DNA of 8,574 nucleotides from Pseudomonadota bacterium (GCA_023416575.1 JAEZHL010000103.1:1-8574); one strand, 5' to 3'. Positions 1 through 7,411 are shown, numbered from the stretch's first letter. Made by a program: numbers and translations. Notes: a model not told the origin generated them from the letters alone.

Positions 1-1
1 C

Positions 2-29
2 CGATCTCACGATTTTGCGATCTCACGAT
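2..29. repeat. 12-bp direct repeat, two copies 16 bp apart
   Basis: The 12-mer CGATCTCACGAT occurs at 2-13 and again, perfectly, at 18-29, giving a period of 16 bp. It lies just downstream of the topA stop codon (topA reads leftward and ends at 38). Further copies could lie to the left, outside the window. No terminator-like stem with a T run is visible in these 37 bases. The repeat itself is directly visible; any role is unknown. Confidence 0.7.
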
Positions 30-37
30 GTCGTCCC

Positions 38-2779
38 TCATTCCGCGGCCGATTCGGGAACGCGGGTCTTGGTGGATCGGGACTTGGCCGACTTCGCCTT
101 GGCGGGCTTCTTGGTCGCGCCGTTCTCGGCTCCTTCGTCCTTCGCCGCCGTAGCCTTCTTGGCCGTGCTCTTGGCCGGAGCCTTCTTCGTTCCCGCCTTG
201 GCCTTGCCGCGTTTGGCACCGCCGCCCTGGGCCGCGCGGGCAGCCAGCAGCTCGACGGCTTCGGCCATCGACAGAGCGGCCGGATCCTTGCCCTTGGGGA
301 CCGTGGCGTTGACGGCGCCGTGCTTCACGTACGGCCCGTAGCGGCCGGAAAGCACCTCGACCTTGCCGCCTTCGGGATGCTCGCCGAGATCCTTCAGCAC
401 CTCGGCTTTGGGGCGGGACCACTTGCCTTTGCCGCCAGCGGCCTTCTCGGCCAGCAGCGCCACGGCGCGATTGATACCGATCGTGAACACGTCCTCGAGG
501 CTTTCGAGGTTGGCGTAGGTGCCGTCGTGGAGCACGAACGGGCCGTAGCGGCCGAGGCCCGCCGTGATCGGTTTGCCCGTTTCCGGATGAATGCCGACCT
601 CGCGCGGCAGCGACAGGAGCTGCAATGCGCGCTCCAGATCGATCGTCGCCGCATCGATCCCCTTGGGCACGGACGCGCGCTTCGGCTTCTCGTCGTCCGA
701 CCCCTCGCCGAGCTGCACATAAGGCCCGAATCGGCCCGACCGAACCGTGACGGGCAGGCCGGCGTCGTCATACCCCAGCTGCCGGCCCTCGGGAGGGGCG
801 GTCTCGGTCTCGCCGCCTTGCTCGGTGAACTGGCGCGTGTAGCGGCACTCGGGATAGTTGGAGCAGCCGACGAAGGCGCCGAAGCGGCCGACTTTGAGGC
901 TCAGCCGGCCGGCGCCGCACGAGGGGCAGGCGCGCGGGTCGCCACCGTCCGCCTTGGGCGGGAAGATGTGCGGGCCGAGGATCTCGTTGAGCGCTTCCAG
1001 CACCTCGCTGACGCGAAGGTCCTTGATGTCATCGACGGCACCCGTGAAGTCGCGCCAGAAAGCGCGCAGCACGTCCTTCCATTCGAGCTTGCCGTCCGAG
1101 ATGAGGTCCAGCTTCTCCTCGAGGTCGGCGGTGAAGTCGAACTCGACGTAGCGGCGGAAGAAGCTCTCTAGGAACGCGATGACGAGCCGGCCCTTGTCCT
1201 CCGGAACGAGGCGCTTGCGGTCCATGCGCACGTATCCGCGCTCGACGAGCACGGCGAGGGTCGAGGCGTACGTCGAAGGCCGGCCGATGCCGAGCTCCTC
1301 CATGCGCTTGACCAGGGTTGCTTCCGAGAAGCGCGGCGGCGGCTGCGTGAAGTGCTGGTTGGTCGCGATCTCCCTGTCCTTCAGGTGATCGCCAGCGGCC
1401 AGCGGCGGCAGGCGGCGGCCGGCATCGTCCTCGCTCTCGGAAGGATCGGCCTTGCCCTGCGCCGCCGCCAACTTGTCGTCGCGCCCTTCCTCGTAAAGCT
1501 TCAGGAAGCCGTCGAACAGGATCACGGACCCGGTCGCGCGAAGCCCATAGGTCTTGCCGTCGCGGCCGCGGACCTCGATGTGCGCCGTCGTCTGCTCGAT
1601 GTCCGCCGGGGCCATCTGGCTCGCAACGGTGCGCTTCCAGATCAGATCGTAAAGGGCGGCCTGATCCTTCTCGAGGTAGCGGCGGACGCTGTCCGGTGTG
1701 CGGCGCGGGTCGGTGGGACGCACCGCCTCGTGCGCCTCCTGGGCGTTCTTGGCCTTTGTTTTGTACTCGCGGGCGAACGGCGTGTAGTGCTTGCCGTACT
1801 CGGCCTCGATAACGCGGCGGATCTCGGCGACGGCCTCGGGCACGATCTGCACGCCGTCGGTTCGCATGTAGGTGATAAGGCCGACGGTCTCGCCGCCGAT
1901 GTCGACGCCCTCGTACAGCCGCTGGGCGATGTTCATCGTCTGCTTCGCGGAGAAGCCGAGCTTGCGCGAGGCATCCATCTGCAGTGTCGAGGTCGTGAAC
2001 GGCGGGTAGGGATTGCGCTTTGCCGCCTTCTTCTCGACCTGACTGACGCGGAAATTGCCCTTCTCGATAGCCGCCTTGACAGCGTGCGCGCTCGTCCCGT
2101 CTTTGATGTCGAGCTTCTTGAGAAGCTGGCCGTCGATGGCGGCAAGCCGCGCGCGCACCTCCTCGCCCTTCGTCGTGGCGAGCAGCGCCTCGATCGTCCA
2201 GTATTCCTCGGACTTGAAGGCCTCGATCTCGGCCTCGCGGTCACACACGAGCCGCAGCGCGACCGATTGCACGCGTCCCGCCGACCGGGCGCCCGGCAGC
2301 TTGCGCCAGAGCACCGGCGACAGCGTGAAGCCGACCAGATAGTCGAGGGCACGGCGGGCGAGATAGGCCTCGACCAGCGGCGCGTCGATCTTGCGCGGCT
2401 GCTTCATGGCCGCCAGCACGGCCTGCTTTGTCACCGCATTGAAGGTGACCCGCTCGACCGGCACGCCCTTCTTCAGGGCCCGCTTCTGGTCGAGCACCTG
2501 CAGGATGTGCCAGGAAATGGCCTCGCCCTCGCGATCAGGGTCGGTGGCGAGGATGAGCTTGTCCGCCTTTTTTACCGCGTCGGCGATCTCTTTCATGATC
2601 TTCGCGGCCTTGGGATCGAGGTCCCAGTGCATCTCGAAGTCGCGGTCCGGCTCCACCGAGCCGTCCTTGGATGGCAGATCGCGCACGTGCCCGAACGACG
2701 GGATCACCTTGTATCCCGAGCCTAGGTACTTGTTGATCGTCTTGGCTTTCGCAGCCGATTCTACAATGACGATATTCAT
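38..2779 (-). CDS. topA: DNA topoisomerase I (type IA)
   Basis: 913-residue type IA topoisomerase, which relaxes negative supercoils by transient single-strand breakage through a 5'-phosphotyrosine. The TOPRIM domain starts at once, with Glu7 in VESAAKAKTI and the acidic triad in DPDREGE (Asp80, Asp82, Glu84). The catalytic tyrosine is Tyr304 in ITYMRTDG. SAGRVQSVALRLV (166-178) and GIGRPSTYAS (497-506) are further family motifs. The C-terminal part has one four-Cys zinc ribbon (Cys618, Cys621, Cys639, Cys645), then Cys-free repeats around GRFGPYV (682-688), GRYGPFV (743-749) and GRYGPYV (812-818), and a basic Lys/Ala/Pro-rich tail from about 852. E. coli TopA has several zinc ribbons; this repeat-plus-basic-tail form is common in alphaproteobacteria. 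The ATG at 2779 gives the canonical N-terminus; GGAAGG lies 3 nt upstream. In related genomes topA usually follows dprA directly, but here a small opposing gene lies between. Confidence 0.98.
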   Translation of the reverse strand: MNIVIVESAAKAKTINKYLGSGYKVIPSFGHVRDLPSKDGSVEPDRDFEMHWDLDPKAAKIMKEIADAVKKADKLILATDPDREGEAISWHILQVLDQKRALKKGVPVERVTFNAVTKQAVLAAMKQPRKIDAPLVEAYLARRALDYLVGFTLSPVLWRKLPGARSAGRVQSVALRLVCDREAEIEAFKSEEYWTIEALLATTKGEEVRARLAAIDGQLLKKLDIKDGTSAHAVKAAIEKGNFRVSQVEKKAAKRNPYPPFTTSTLQMDASRKLGFSAKQTMNIAQRLYEGVDIGGETVGLITYMRTDGVQIVPEAVAEIRRVIEAEYGKHYTPFAREYKTKAKNAQEAHEAVRPTDPRRTPDSVRRYLEKDQAALYDLIWKRTVASQMAPADIEQTTAHIEVRGRDGKTYGLRATGSVILFDGFLKLYEEGRDDKLAAAQGKADPSESEDDAGRRLPPLAAGDHLKDREIATNQHFTQPPPRFSEATLVKRMEELGIGRPSTYASTLAVLVERGYVRMDRKRLVPEDKGRLVIAFLESFFRRYVEFDFTADLEEKLDLISDGKLEWKDVLRAFWRDFTGAVDDIKDLRVSEVLEALNEILGPHIFPPKADGGDPRACPSCGAGRLSLKVGRFGAFVGCSNYPECRYTRQFTEQGGETETAPPEGRQLGYDDAGLPVTVRSGRFGPYVQLGEGSDDEKPKRASVPKGIDAATIDLERALQLLSLPREVGIHPETGKPITAGLGRYGPFVLHDGTYANLESLEDVFTIGINRAVALLAEKAAGGKGKWSRPKAEVLKDLGEHPEGGKVEVLSGRYGPYVKHGAVNATVPKGKDPAALSMAEAVELLAARAAQGGGAKRGKAKAGTKKAPAKSTAKKATAAKDEGAENGATKKPAKAKSAKSRSTKTRVPESAAE

Positions 2780-2927
2780 GAGCCTTCCGGGTCCCGCTGC
2801 TACTGCAGAGCCCCTTCGCCGGCCCGCAGCAGCGCTGCGCGGGGCCGTATCGAAACAGTTTTCCCTCTACAGGTGGGGGAAGATGGGAGATGGTCGAGAC
2901 GAAGTCAAATCAGCTTAATCTACCCTA

Positions 2928-2962
2928 TTGGCATAATGTCCTACATTGATGCATATTAATGC
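2928..2962 (+). promoter_or_regulatory. Candidate promoter with an internal dyad, between topA and the small gene
   Basis: On the plus strand TTGGCA (2928-2933) and CATATT (2952-2957) resemble sigma-70 -35 and -10 boxes (5/6 and 4/6 matches) with an 18-bp spacer, pointing towards the small gene. Much of the spacer is a dyad: GCATAATGT (2931-2939), three bases CCT, then ACATTGATGC (2943-2952), whose arms pair over nine bases if one G is bulged. A second dyad, GCAT-ATTA-ATGC, occupies 2951-2962. The AT-rich patch stands out from its GC-rich surroundings. Downstream, GTCGGC (2972-2977) and GCCGAC (2985-2990) could form a small leader hairpin. The base patterns are seen; promoter and operator roles are inferred. 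Confidence 0.35.
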
Positions 2963-3019
2963 CATCGAGCGGTCGGCAGGCTCGGCCGACGCAGTGGGGG
3001 GCTTCGGTTGGTACCAGGA

Positions 3020-3283
3020 ATGGAACAGGGGCAAATGGAAGGAAGGCGCAGGCTGACGCTTGTCGAGTCGGGGGCAGAACGGGGCAGGATCGGCCAGCAG
3101 ATCAGCACCATAGGCGGGACGAGCCGGGAGCAGGTCGAGTATCTGGCCGACATGATCGGGCAGCTACAACTCCTGGCGCGACGGACTGGCTGTACAACGT
3201 TGGCCGGCATCCTCGAGCTGGCGCAGCATGAGGCAGATCTGCAACGGCAACGACGGGGTCTGAGCTGGCTGGAGCCCGCGTGA
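3020..3283 (+). CDS. Small conserved-looking hypothetical protein
   Basis: An 87-residue soluble protein on the strand opposite all complete neighbours. The N-terminal third is polar and Arg-rich. The rest, from about residue 35, reads EQVEYLADMIGQLQLLARR followed by TGCTTLAGILELAQHEADLQ and looks like two amphipathic helices. From memory, short proteins with an E-Y-x-A-D-x-x-x-E/Q-L...L-A-x-x-x-x-C-x-T-L-A-x-L-L-x-L-A pattern are frequent in Hyphomicrobiales and have no assigned function; I could not check this by search. Most codons end in G or C, fitting a coding frame in GC-rich DNA. No signal peptide or membrane segment is visible. The start is uncertain: ATG 3020, ATG 3035 (AGGGG 3 nt upstream) and TTG 3008 share the frame. 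Its TGA ends at 3283, only 2 bp from the end of dprA, so the two genes converge without room for a terminator. Confidence 0.6.
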   Translation: MEQGQMEGRRRLTLVESGAERGRIGQQISTIGGTSREQVEYLADMIGQLQLLARRTGCTTLAGILELAQHEADLQRQRRGLSWLEPA

Positions 3284-3285
3284 TG

Positions 3286-4476
3286 TCAGTCCGGCGCGTT
3301 GACGAGTGAAACGAGCTGGCTGCCGTGGTGCTCCAGGCGGCCCGCGAGCGCCAGCTCCAATAGCACGGTCTGGACGATACGGATCGGCAGGCCCGTCGCC
3401 CGGGCGAGCTCGTCGACATGAACTGGCGCCGGCCCGAGCGCGGAACTGATCCGGGAGCGGTCGTCCTGGACGATTTCGGGCGGCGGTTGTGGTGCCCCCT
3501 CGTCGAGCGGCATGTCGGGCTCGCTGAGGGAGGGGGCATCGTACGCGTCGTGGCCGCGCCGGGTGCCGAACGGTTGCAGGGCGGCAACCACGTCCTCGGC
3601 GCAGGTGATCAGCGTGGCGCCGTCCTTGATCAACTGGTTGGTGCCCCAGGCGCGCGGGTCGAGCGGGTGGCCGGGAACCGCGAACACGTCCCGACCCTGA
3701 TCCGCCGCGCGCCGGGCCGTGATCAGCGATCCGGAGCGCCGGGCGGCCTCCACGACGACGACGCCGAGTGACAGGCCCGAGATGATCCGATTCCGGCGGG
3801 GGAAGTCGACGGCGCGCGGTTTGAACCCGGGTGGCTGCTCGCTGACGAGACAGCCGCGCGCGCCGATGGCGCTGTGGAGATCGGCATTTTGCGGCGGATA
3901 GACGATATCGATGCCGCCTGCCAGCACCGCGACCGTCCCTGTGTCGAGGGCAGCGTGATGGGCGGCGGTATCTATACCGAGCGCAAGTCCGGAGGTGACG
4001 ACATATCCGGCCTGCCCGAGCCCTGTGGCGAGCTGGCGTGCGATCTGCTGGCCGGCAGCGGATGCTGACCGCGAGCCCACGAGCCCGACCGAGGGGCGGG
4101 ACAGGAGGGCGTCATCACCCTTTACATAGATGAGTGGTGGCGCCCCCTCGAGTACGGCGAGCGCCTTCGGATAGCCGGGCTCGATCGTGAACAGGGGGCG
4201 GGCGCCGATGCGCTCGGCCGCCGCAAGCTCCGCCTCGGCAACCGTTTGCGGGCAGATACGGATGGGGCGCCGCCGGCCGCCGCGTTGCGACAGCTCGGGC
4301 AGGGCTTCAAGGGCAGCCCGCGCGCCACCGAAATGATTGATGAGGGTCCGAAAGGTGGCCGGCCCGACGTTTTCCGATCGAATCAGACGCAGGCAGGCGA
4401 GGCGCTGGGCCGTATCGAAACGGGCTGTCGGCAGGGGCGGGGGCGCGGTGCGTCCGGGATTGTCATGCCTTTGCAC
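3286..4476 (-). CDS. dprA: DNA-processing protein DprA (Smf)
   Basis: 396-residue DprA/Smf protein. The family binds single-stranded DNA and loads RecA onto it, protecting incoming DNA during natural transformation; many species not known to be competent also keep it. The N-terminal helical part (about 25-65) precedes the Rossmann-like DprA core with GLVGSRSASAAG (131-142), TSGLALGIDTAAH (161-173), FPRRNRIISGLS (225-236), RRSGSLITARRAADQGRDV (246-264) and GTNQLIKDGA (278-287). After a Pro/Asp-rich linker (about 305-340) comes a winged-helix domain (342-392), the C-terminal DprA type. The start is GTG at 4476, with GGAG about 10 nt upstream inside plsY; an in-frame stop upstream and no better downstream codon make it the only good choice. 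It overlaps plsY by 14 nt, suggesting translational coupling and one transcript from pyrB. Its stop nearly touches that of the convergent small gene. Confidence 0.95.
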   Translation of the reverse strand: MQRHDNPGRTAPPPLPTARFDTAQRLACLRLIRSENVGPATFRTLINHFGGARAALEALPELSQRGGRRRPIRICPQTVAEAELAAAERIGARPLFTIEPGYPKALAVLEGAPPLIYVKGDDALLSRPSVGLVGSRSASAAGQQIARQLATGLGQAGYVVTSGLALGIDTAAHHAALDTGTVAVLAGGIDIVYPPQNADLHSAIGARGCLVSEQPPGFKPRAVDFPRRNRIISGLSLGVVVVEAARRSGSLITARRAADQGRDVFAVPGHPLDPRAWGTNQLIKDGATLITCAEDVVAALQPFGTRRGHDAYDAPSLSEPDMPLDEGAPQPPPEIVQDDRSRISSALGPAPVHVDELARATGLPIRIVQTVLLELALAGRLEHHGSQLVSLVNAPD

Positions 4477-5068
4477 CGATCTTGCTCTCCGTCCCCGAGA
4501 TCAGGCGCTGAATGTTTGCGTGGTGCTTGATGAAGAGCAGGGCGCTGAGACCGGCGACCAGCAGCGCGATCTGACCCTCGCCCATCGCCCACAGCAGGAG
4601 CGGCGTGACGACACTCGCAGCCAGCGCCGACAGCGAGGAGTAGCGGCTCAGCACCGCGACCGCGAGCCAGACGGCGCAAAACCCGAGCGCCGCCGGCCAG
4701 GACAAGCCGAAGAGGATGCCGATGTAGGTAGCGACACCCTTGCCACCCTTGAAGCCGAGCCAGACCGGGAAGATGTGGCCGAGGAATGCGCCGAGGCCGG
4801 CCGCCATGGCAGCCATCGGACCACCGAGTGCACCGCCGATCAGCACCGCGGCCGTCCCCTTCAGCGCATCGAGCACGAGCGTGGCGGCGGCCAGCCCCTT
4901 GTGGCCGGTCCGCAGCACGTTAGTGGCGCCGATGTTGCCCGAGCCGATATTGCGGATGTCGCCAAGGCCCGCCAATCGCGTCAGCAGCAACCCGAATGGA
5001 ATCGAGCCCAGCGCGTAGCCGATGGCCAGCGCGACCATCAAACCTGTCGTTCCGCCTTCAATCGTCAT
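4463..5068 (-). CDS. plsY: Glycerol-3-phosphate acyltransferase PlsY
   Basis: 201-residue inner-membrane acyltransferase that moves the acyl group of acyl-phosphate (made by PlsX) to glycerol-3-phosphate, giving lysophosphatidic acid, the first committed step of phospholipid synthesis. Family motifs are clear: GSIPFGLLLT (21-30), DIRNIGSGNIGATNVLR (37-53), HIFPVWLGFKGGKGVAT (98-114) and HHANIQRLISGTESKIG (182-198). Several hydrophobic segments alternate with these conserved loops, as in the usual polytopic protein, and the length matches the family (about 200-205 residues). I chose ATG 5068 because GGTGG lies 8 nt upstream; a TTG at 5083 would add five residues (206 in all). The gene begins 33 nt after the dihydroorotase-like gene and overlaps dprA by 14 nt, so it is probably in the same operon. 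plsX is not in the window. Confidence 0.96.
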   Translation of the reverse strand: MTIEGGTTGLMVALAIGYALGSIPFGLLLTRLAGLGDIRNIGSGNIGATNVLRTGHKGLAAATLVLDALKGTAAVLIGGALGGPMAAMAAGLGAFLGHIFPVWLGFKGGKGVATYIGILFGLSWPAALGFCAVWLAVAVLSRYSSLSALAASVVTPLLLWAMGEGQIALLVAGLSALLFIKHHANIQRLISGTESKIGAKA

Positions 5069-5101
5069 TCGGATGACCACCAACGAGCAGCGTTGCGGCC
5101 G

Positions 5102-6445
5102 TCAGTCGGCCGACGACTCAGGGTACCGGTACACGGTTTCGCCGGCAACCATGGTCCGCAGGATGCGCCCTTGCATCTTGCTCTCGTCGAACGGCGTGTT
5201 CTTCGAGCGCGCGCGCAGCAATTCGCGGTCCACGACCCAGGGTTGGCCAAGGTCGAACAGCACGAGATCAGCCGGAGCGCCTTTTTCCAGGCGGCCCGAT
5301 GGCAGCCCGAGCAGGCGCGCGGGGGCGATCGTCATGGCCCTGAGCAGAATCGGCAGCGGAATGCCTTCGCCATGGTGCAGCCGGAGCGCGGCGGCAAGCA
5401 GCGTCTCGAGGCCGATAGCCCCGTCGGCGGCCTCCACGAACGGACGACGTTTGACGTCCGCATCCTGGGGATCGTGGCTGGAGACGATGACGTCGATGTC
5501 GCCGGCGGCGAGTGCGCGTACCAGCGCGGCGCGATCGTCCTCGGCCCGCAGCGGGGGGCGGACCTTGAAGAACGTGCGGTAGGGGCCGATGTCGTTCTCG
5601 TTGAGGGTCAGGTGATTGATCGAGACCCCGCACGTCACAGGCAGCCCCTGCGCCTTGGCCGCCCGCACGACATCGAGGCTCTCGCGGCAGGAGATCGTCG
5701 CTGCGTGATAACGCCCGCCGGTGATCTCGACGAGGCGGATGTCGCGCTCGAGCACGATGATCTCCGCCGCCTTCGGGGCTCCCGGCAGGCCGAGCCGCGC
5801 CGCGATCGGCCCAGCGTTCATGGCGGTCCCCTCCGTGAGGAAGGGATCCTCCGTATGGTGCACGATCAGCGCGCCGAAGTCCTTGGCGTACAGCAGCGCG
5901 TTGCGCATCACCTTCGTATTGGCGACGCTCTGCTTGCCGTTCGAGAAGGCGATCGCGCCGGCGCGTTTCAGGAGCCCGATCTCGGTGATCTCCTGGCCCT
6001 CCAGCCCCTTCGTCAGCGCGGCCATGGTGTGCACGTTGACAACGGCGTTGTCGCGGGCGCGGCGCTGAATGAAGTCGACGAGGGCGACCTGGTCGATCAC
6101 CGGGTTGGTATCGGGCATGACGACGATGGTCGTCACACCGCCGGCCGCCGCGGCATGGCTCGCCGTTTTCAGCGTCTCACGATGCTCGGCGCCCGGCTCG
6201 CCGGTGAACACCTGCATATCGATGAGGCCGGGGGCGAGGACGTGGCCCTTGCAGTCGATGACCTCGGCGCTCTCGGGCGCATTGCGCCGCAAATGACCGC
6301 CGATGTCGGCAATGACGCTATCCACGATGAGCACGCCGCCCGGCTCGTCGCGGTTCGTTGCAGGGTCGATCAGGCGCGCGTTGATGAGAACGGTGCACTT
6401 GGCCGGTTCCTGCGTTGATGTTGGTGCACGCATCTTCCGGCTCAT
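5102..6445 (-). CDS. pyrC: Dihydroorotase-like protein, probably non-catalytic partner of PyrB
   Basis: 447-residue amidohydrolase of the class I dihydroorotase family. True enzymes cyclise carbamoyl-aspartate to dihydroorotate with zinc. The fold is clear: PGLIDM (72-77), EPGAEHRETLKTASHAAAAGGVTT (83-106), MPDTNP (110-115), VHHTED (195-200), VRPPLR (295-300), GAIGLETLL (342-350) and a C-terminal PADLVLFD (391-398). However, the HxH zinc motif reads Gln78-Val-Phe80, the position of the bridging Asp/Lys is NGK (169-171), the next His position is Thr250, and the catalytic Asp position is Ser323 (VSSHDP). Only His197 remains, so it probably cannot bind the usual metals. Pseudomonas has a comparable inactive PyrC' that is structurally required by aspartate transcarbamoylase; I infer the same role here. 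A real dihydroorotase should be encoded elsewhere. ATG 6445 overlaps the pyrB stop as ATGA, implying coupled translation; ATG 6433 is an alternative. Confidence 0.93.
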   Translation of the reverse strand: MSRKMRAPTSTQEPAKCTVLINARLIDPATNRDEPGGVLIVDSVIADIGGHLRRNAPESAEVIDCKGHVLAPGLIDMQVFTGEPGAEHRETLKTASHAAAAGGVTTIVVMPDTNPVIDQVALVDFIQRRARDNAVVNVHTMAALTKGLEGQEITEIGLLKRAGAIAFSNGKQSVANTKVMRNALLYAKDFGALIVHHTEDPFLTEGTAMNAGPIAARLGLPGAPKAAEIIVLERDIRLVEITGGRYHAATISCRESLDVVRAAKAQGLPVTCGVSINHLTLNENDIGPYRTFFKVRPPLRAEDDRAALVRALAAGDIDVIVSSHDPQDADVKRRPFVEAADGAIGLETLLAAALRLHHGEGIPLPILLRAMTIAPARLLGLPSGRLEKGAPADLVLFDLGQPWVVDRELLRARSKNTPFDESKMQGRILRTMVAGETVYRYPESSAD

Positions 6446-7401
6446 CTGTTGGGTAGGTTGCGGGCGAGCGCCTCGAGCACGGCCATGCGGACCGCGACGC
6501 CCATTTCGACCTGCTCGCGGATGAGGCTGCGTGAGTGGTCCGCGATCGTCGATGCGATCTCGACGCCCCGGTTCATGGGGCCTGGATGCATGATGAGAGC
6601 ATCGGGCTTGGCGCGCGCGAGCTTCTCCTGATCGAGGCCGAAGAAGTGGAAATACTCGCGGCTCGACGGCACCAGCGAGCCCTGCATGCGCTCGCGCTGC
6701 AGCCTCAGCATCATGACGATATCGGCGCCTTCGAGGCCCTTCCACATGTCTGTGAAGACCTCCGCGCCGAAGCGCTCGGGCTCGGCCGGCAGCAGCGTCG
6801 AGGGCGCGACGAGGCGCACGCGCGCGCCCATGGTGTTCAGCACGTTGACGTTGGAGCGTGCGACCCGCGAATGCAGAATGTCGCCGCAGATAGCGACGGT
6901 GAGCCCCGAGATGCGACCCTTGGCGCGGCGGATGGTGAGCGCATCGAACAATGCCTGCGTCGGGTGCTGGTGGGCGCCGTCGCCCGCGTTGATCACCGAG
7001 CAGTCGATCTTCTGCGCCAGGAGCTCCACCGCGCCGGCCGCATGGTGGCGGACGACGATGATGTCCGGGCGCATGGCGTTGAGCGTCATCGCCGTGTCGA
7101 TCAACGTCTCGCCCTTCTGCACCGAGGAGGTCGAGACGTTCATGTTCATGACGTCGGCCCCGAGGCGCTTGCCAGCGAGCTCGAACGAGCTCTGCGTGCG
7201 TGTCGACGCCTCGAAGAACAGGTTGATGAGGGTGCGCCCCCTCAGGACGTCTCGCTTCTTGTTGACCTGCCGGTTGATTTCGGCGGCCTTGTCCGCGAGG
7301 TCGAGAAGGGCGGTGATTTCTCCTGCCGACAGGTCTTCACAGGTCAACAGATGGCGGTGGGAGAAATGGGTGGCTTCGGTGTTTGGGGAAGGGCTGGTCA
7401 T
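6442..7401 (-). CDS. pyrB: Aspartate carbamoyltransferase catalytic subunit
   Basis: 319-residue aspartate transcarbamoylase, joining carbamoyl phosphate and aspartate to carbamoyl-aspartate in cytosolic pyrimidine synthesis. The carbamoyl-phosphate loop is FEASTRTQSSFE (63-74), followed by the mobile active-site loop TSSVQKGET (91-99, Lys96), the HPTQ motif (146-149), CGDILHSRVARSN (172-184), the aspartate-binding RLQRER (233-238) and MHPGPMNRG (271-279). It is slightly longer than E. coli PyrB owing to a short N-terminal extension (about 1-15), and no pyrI regulatory gene is nearby. The ATG at 7401 is preferred; a TTG at 7440 would add 13 Arg/Pro-containing residues unlike the family. No Shine-Dalgarno is visible before 7401, and a promoter-like sequence ends 10 nt upstream, so the message may be leaderless. 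It is first in the pyrB, pyrC-like, plsY, dprA cluster. Confidence 0.97.
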   Translation of the reverse strand: MTSPSPNTEATHFSHRHLLTCEDLSAGEITALLDLADKAAEINRQVNKKRDVLRGRTLINLFFEASTRTQSSFELAGKRLGADVMNMNVSTSSVQKGETLIDTAMTLNAMRPDIIVVRHHAAGAVELLAQKIDCSVINAGDGAHQHPTQALFDALTIRRAKGRISGLTVAICGDILHSRVARSNVNVLNTMGARVRLVAPSTLLPAEPERFGAEVFTDMWKGLEGADIVMMLRLQRERMQGSLVPSSREYFHFFGLDQEKLARAKPDALIMHPGPMNRGVEIASTIADHSRSLIREQVEMGVAVRMAVLEALARNLPNR

Positions 7402-7411
7402 CAAAGCCGGT

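Noticed and set aside
1352..2725. Plus-strand open frame of 457 codons inside topA
   Set aside because: Entirely antisense to clear topA motifs, and its product is compositionally biased with no recognisable family.
2795..2838. Inverted repeats in the topA leader (CGCTGCT with AGCAGCG, and palindrome GCAGCGCTGC)
   Set aside because: Short, GC-rich and overlapping; expected often in such sequence and with no terminator or riboswitch pattern.
2880..2908. TTGACT on the minus strand as a topA promoter -35
   Set aside because: The -35 match is good but the bases 17-18 bp downstream (CATCTT) are a poor -10, so I do not list it as a feature; topA must still have some promoter in this region.
2915..2929. 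CtrA-type site (TTAA-N7-TTAA)
   Set aside because: Only one half-site is present; the second position reads TATT.
2928..2944. Sigma-54 promoter suggested by TTGGCA
   Set aside because: The required GC at the -12 element is missing.
4337..6418. Long plus-strand open frame of 693 codons
   Set aside because: It runs antisense across dprA, plsY and the dihydroorotase-like gene, has an Arg/Gln/His-rich composition with no domain, and is a typical by-product of GC-rich codon use on the other strand.
6446..6745. 100-residue N-terminal extension of the dihydroorotase-like frame
   Set aside because: It would overlap the conserved C-terminal third of PyrB and is Arg/Pro-rich low-quality sequence; the ATGA start at 6445 fits the family.
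7170..7195. GAGCTCG-AA-CGAGCTC inverted repeat in pyrB
   Set aside because: It falls on the invariant carbamoyl-phosphate motif region (SSFEL) and is explained by GC-rich codons for those residues.
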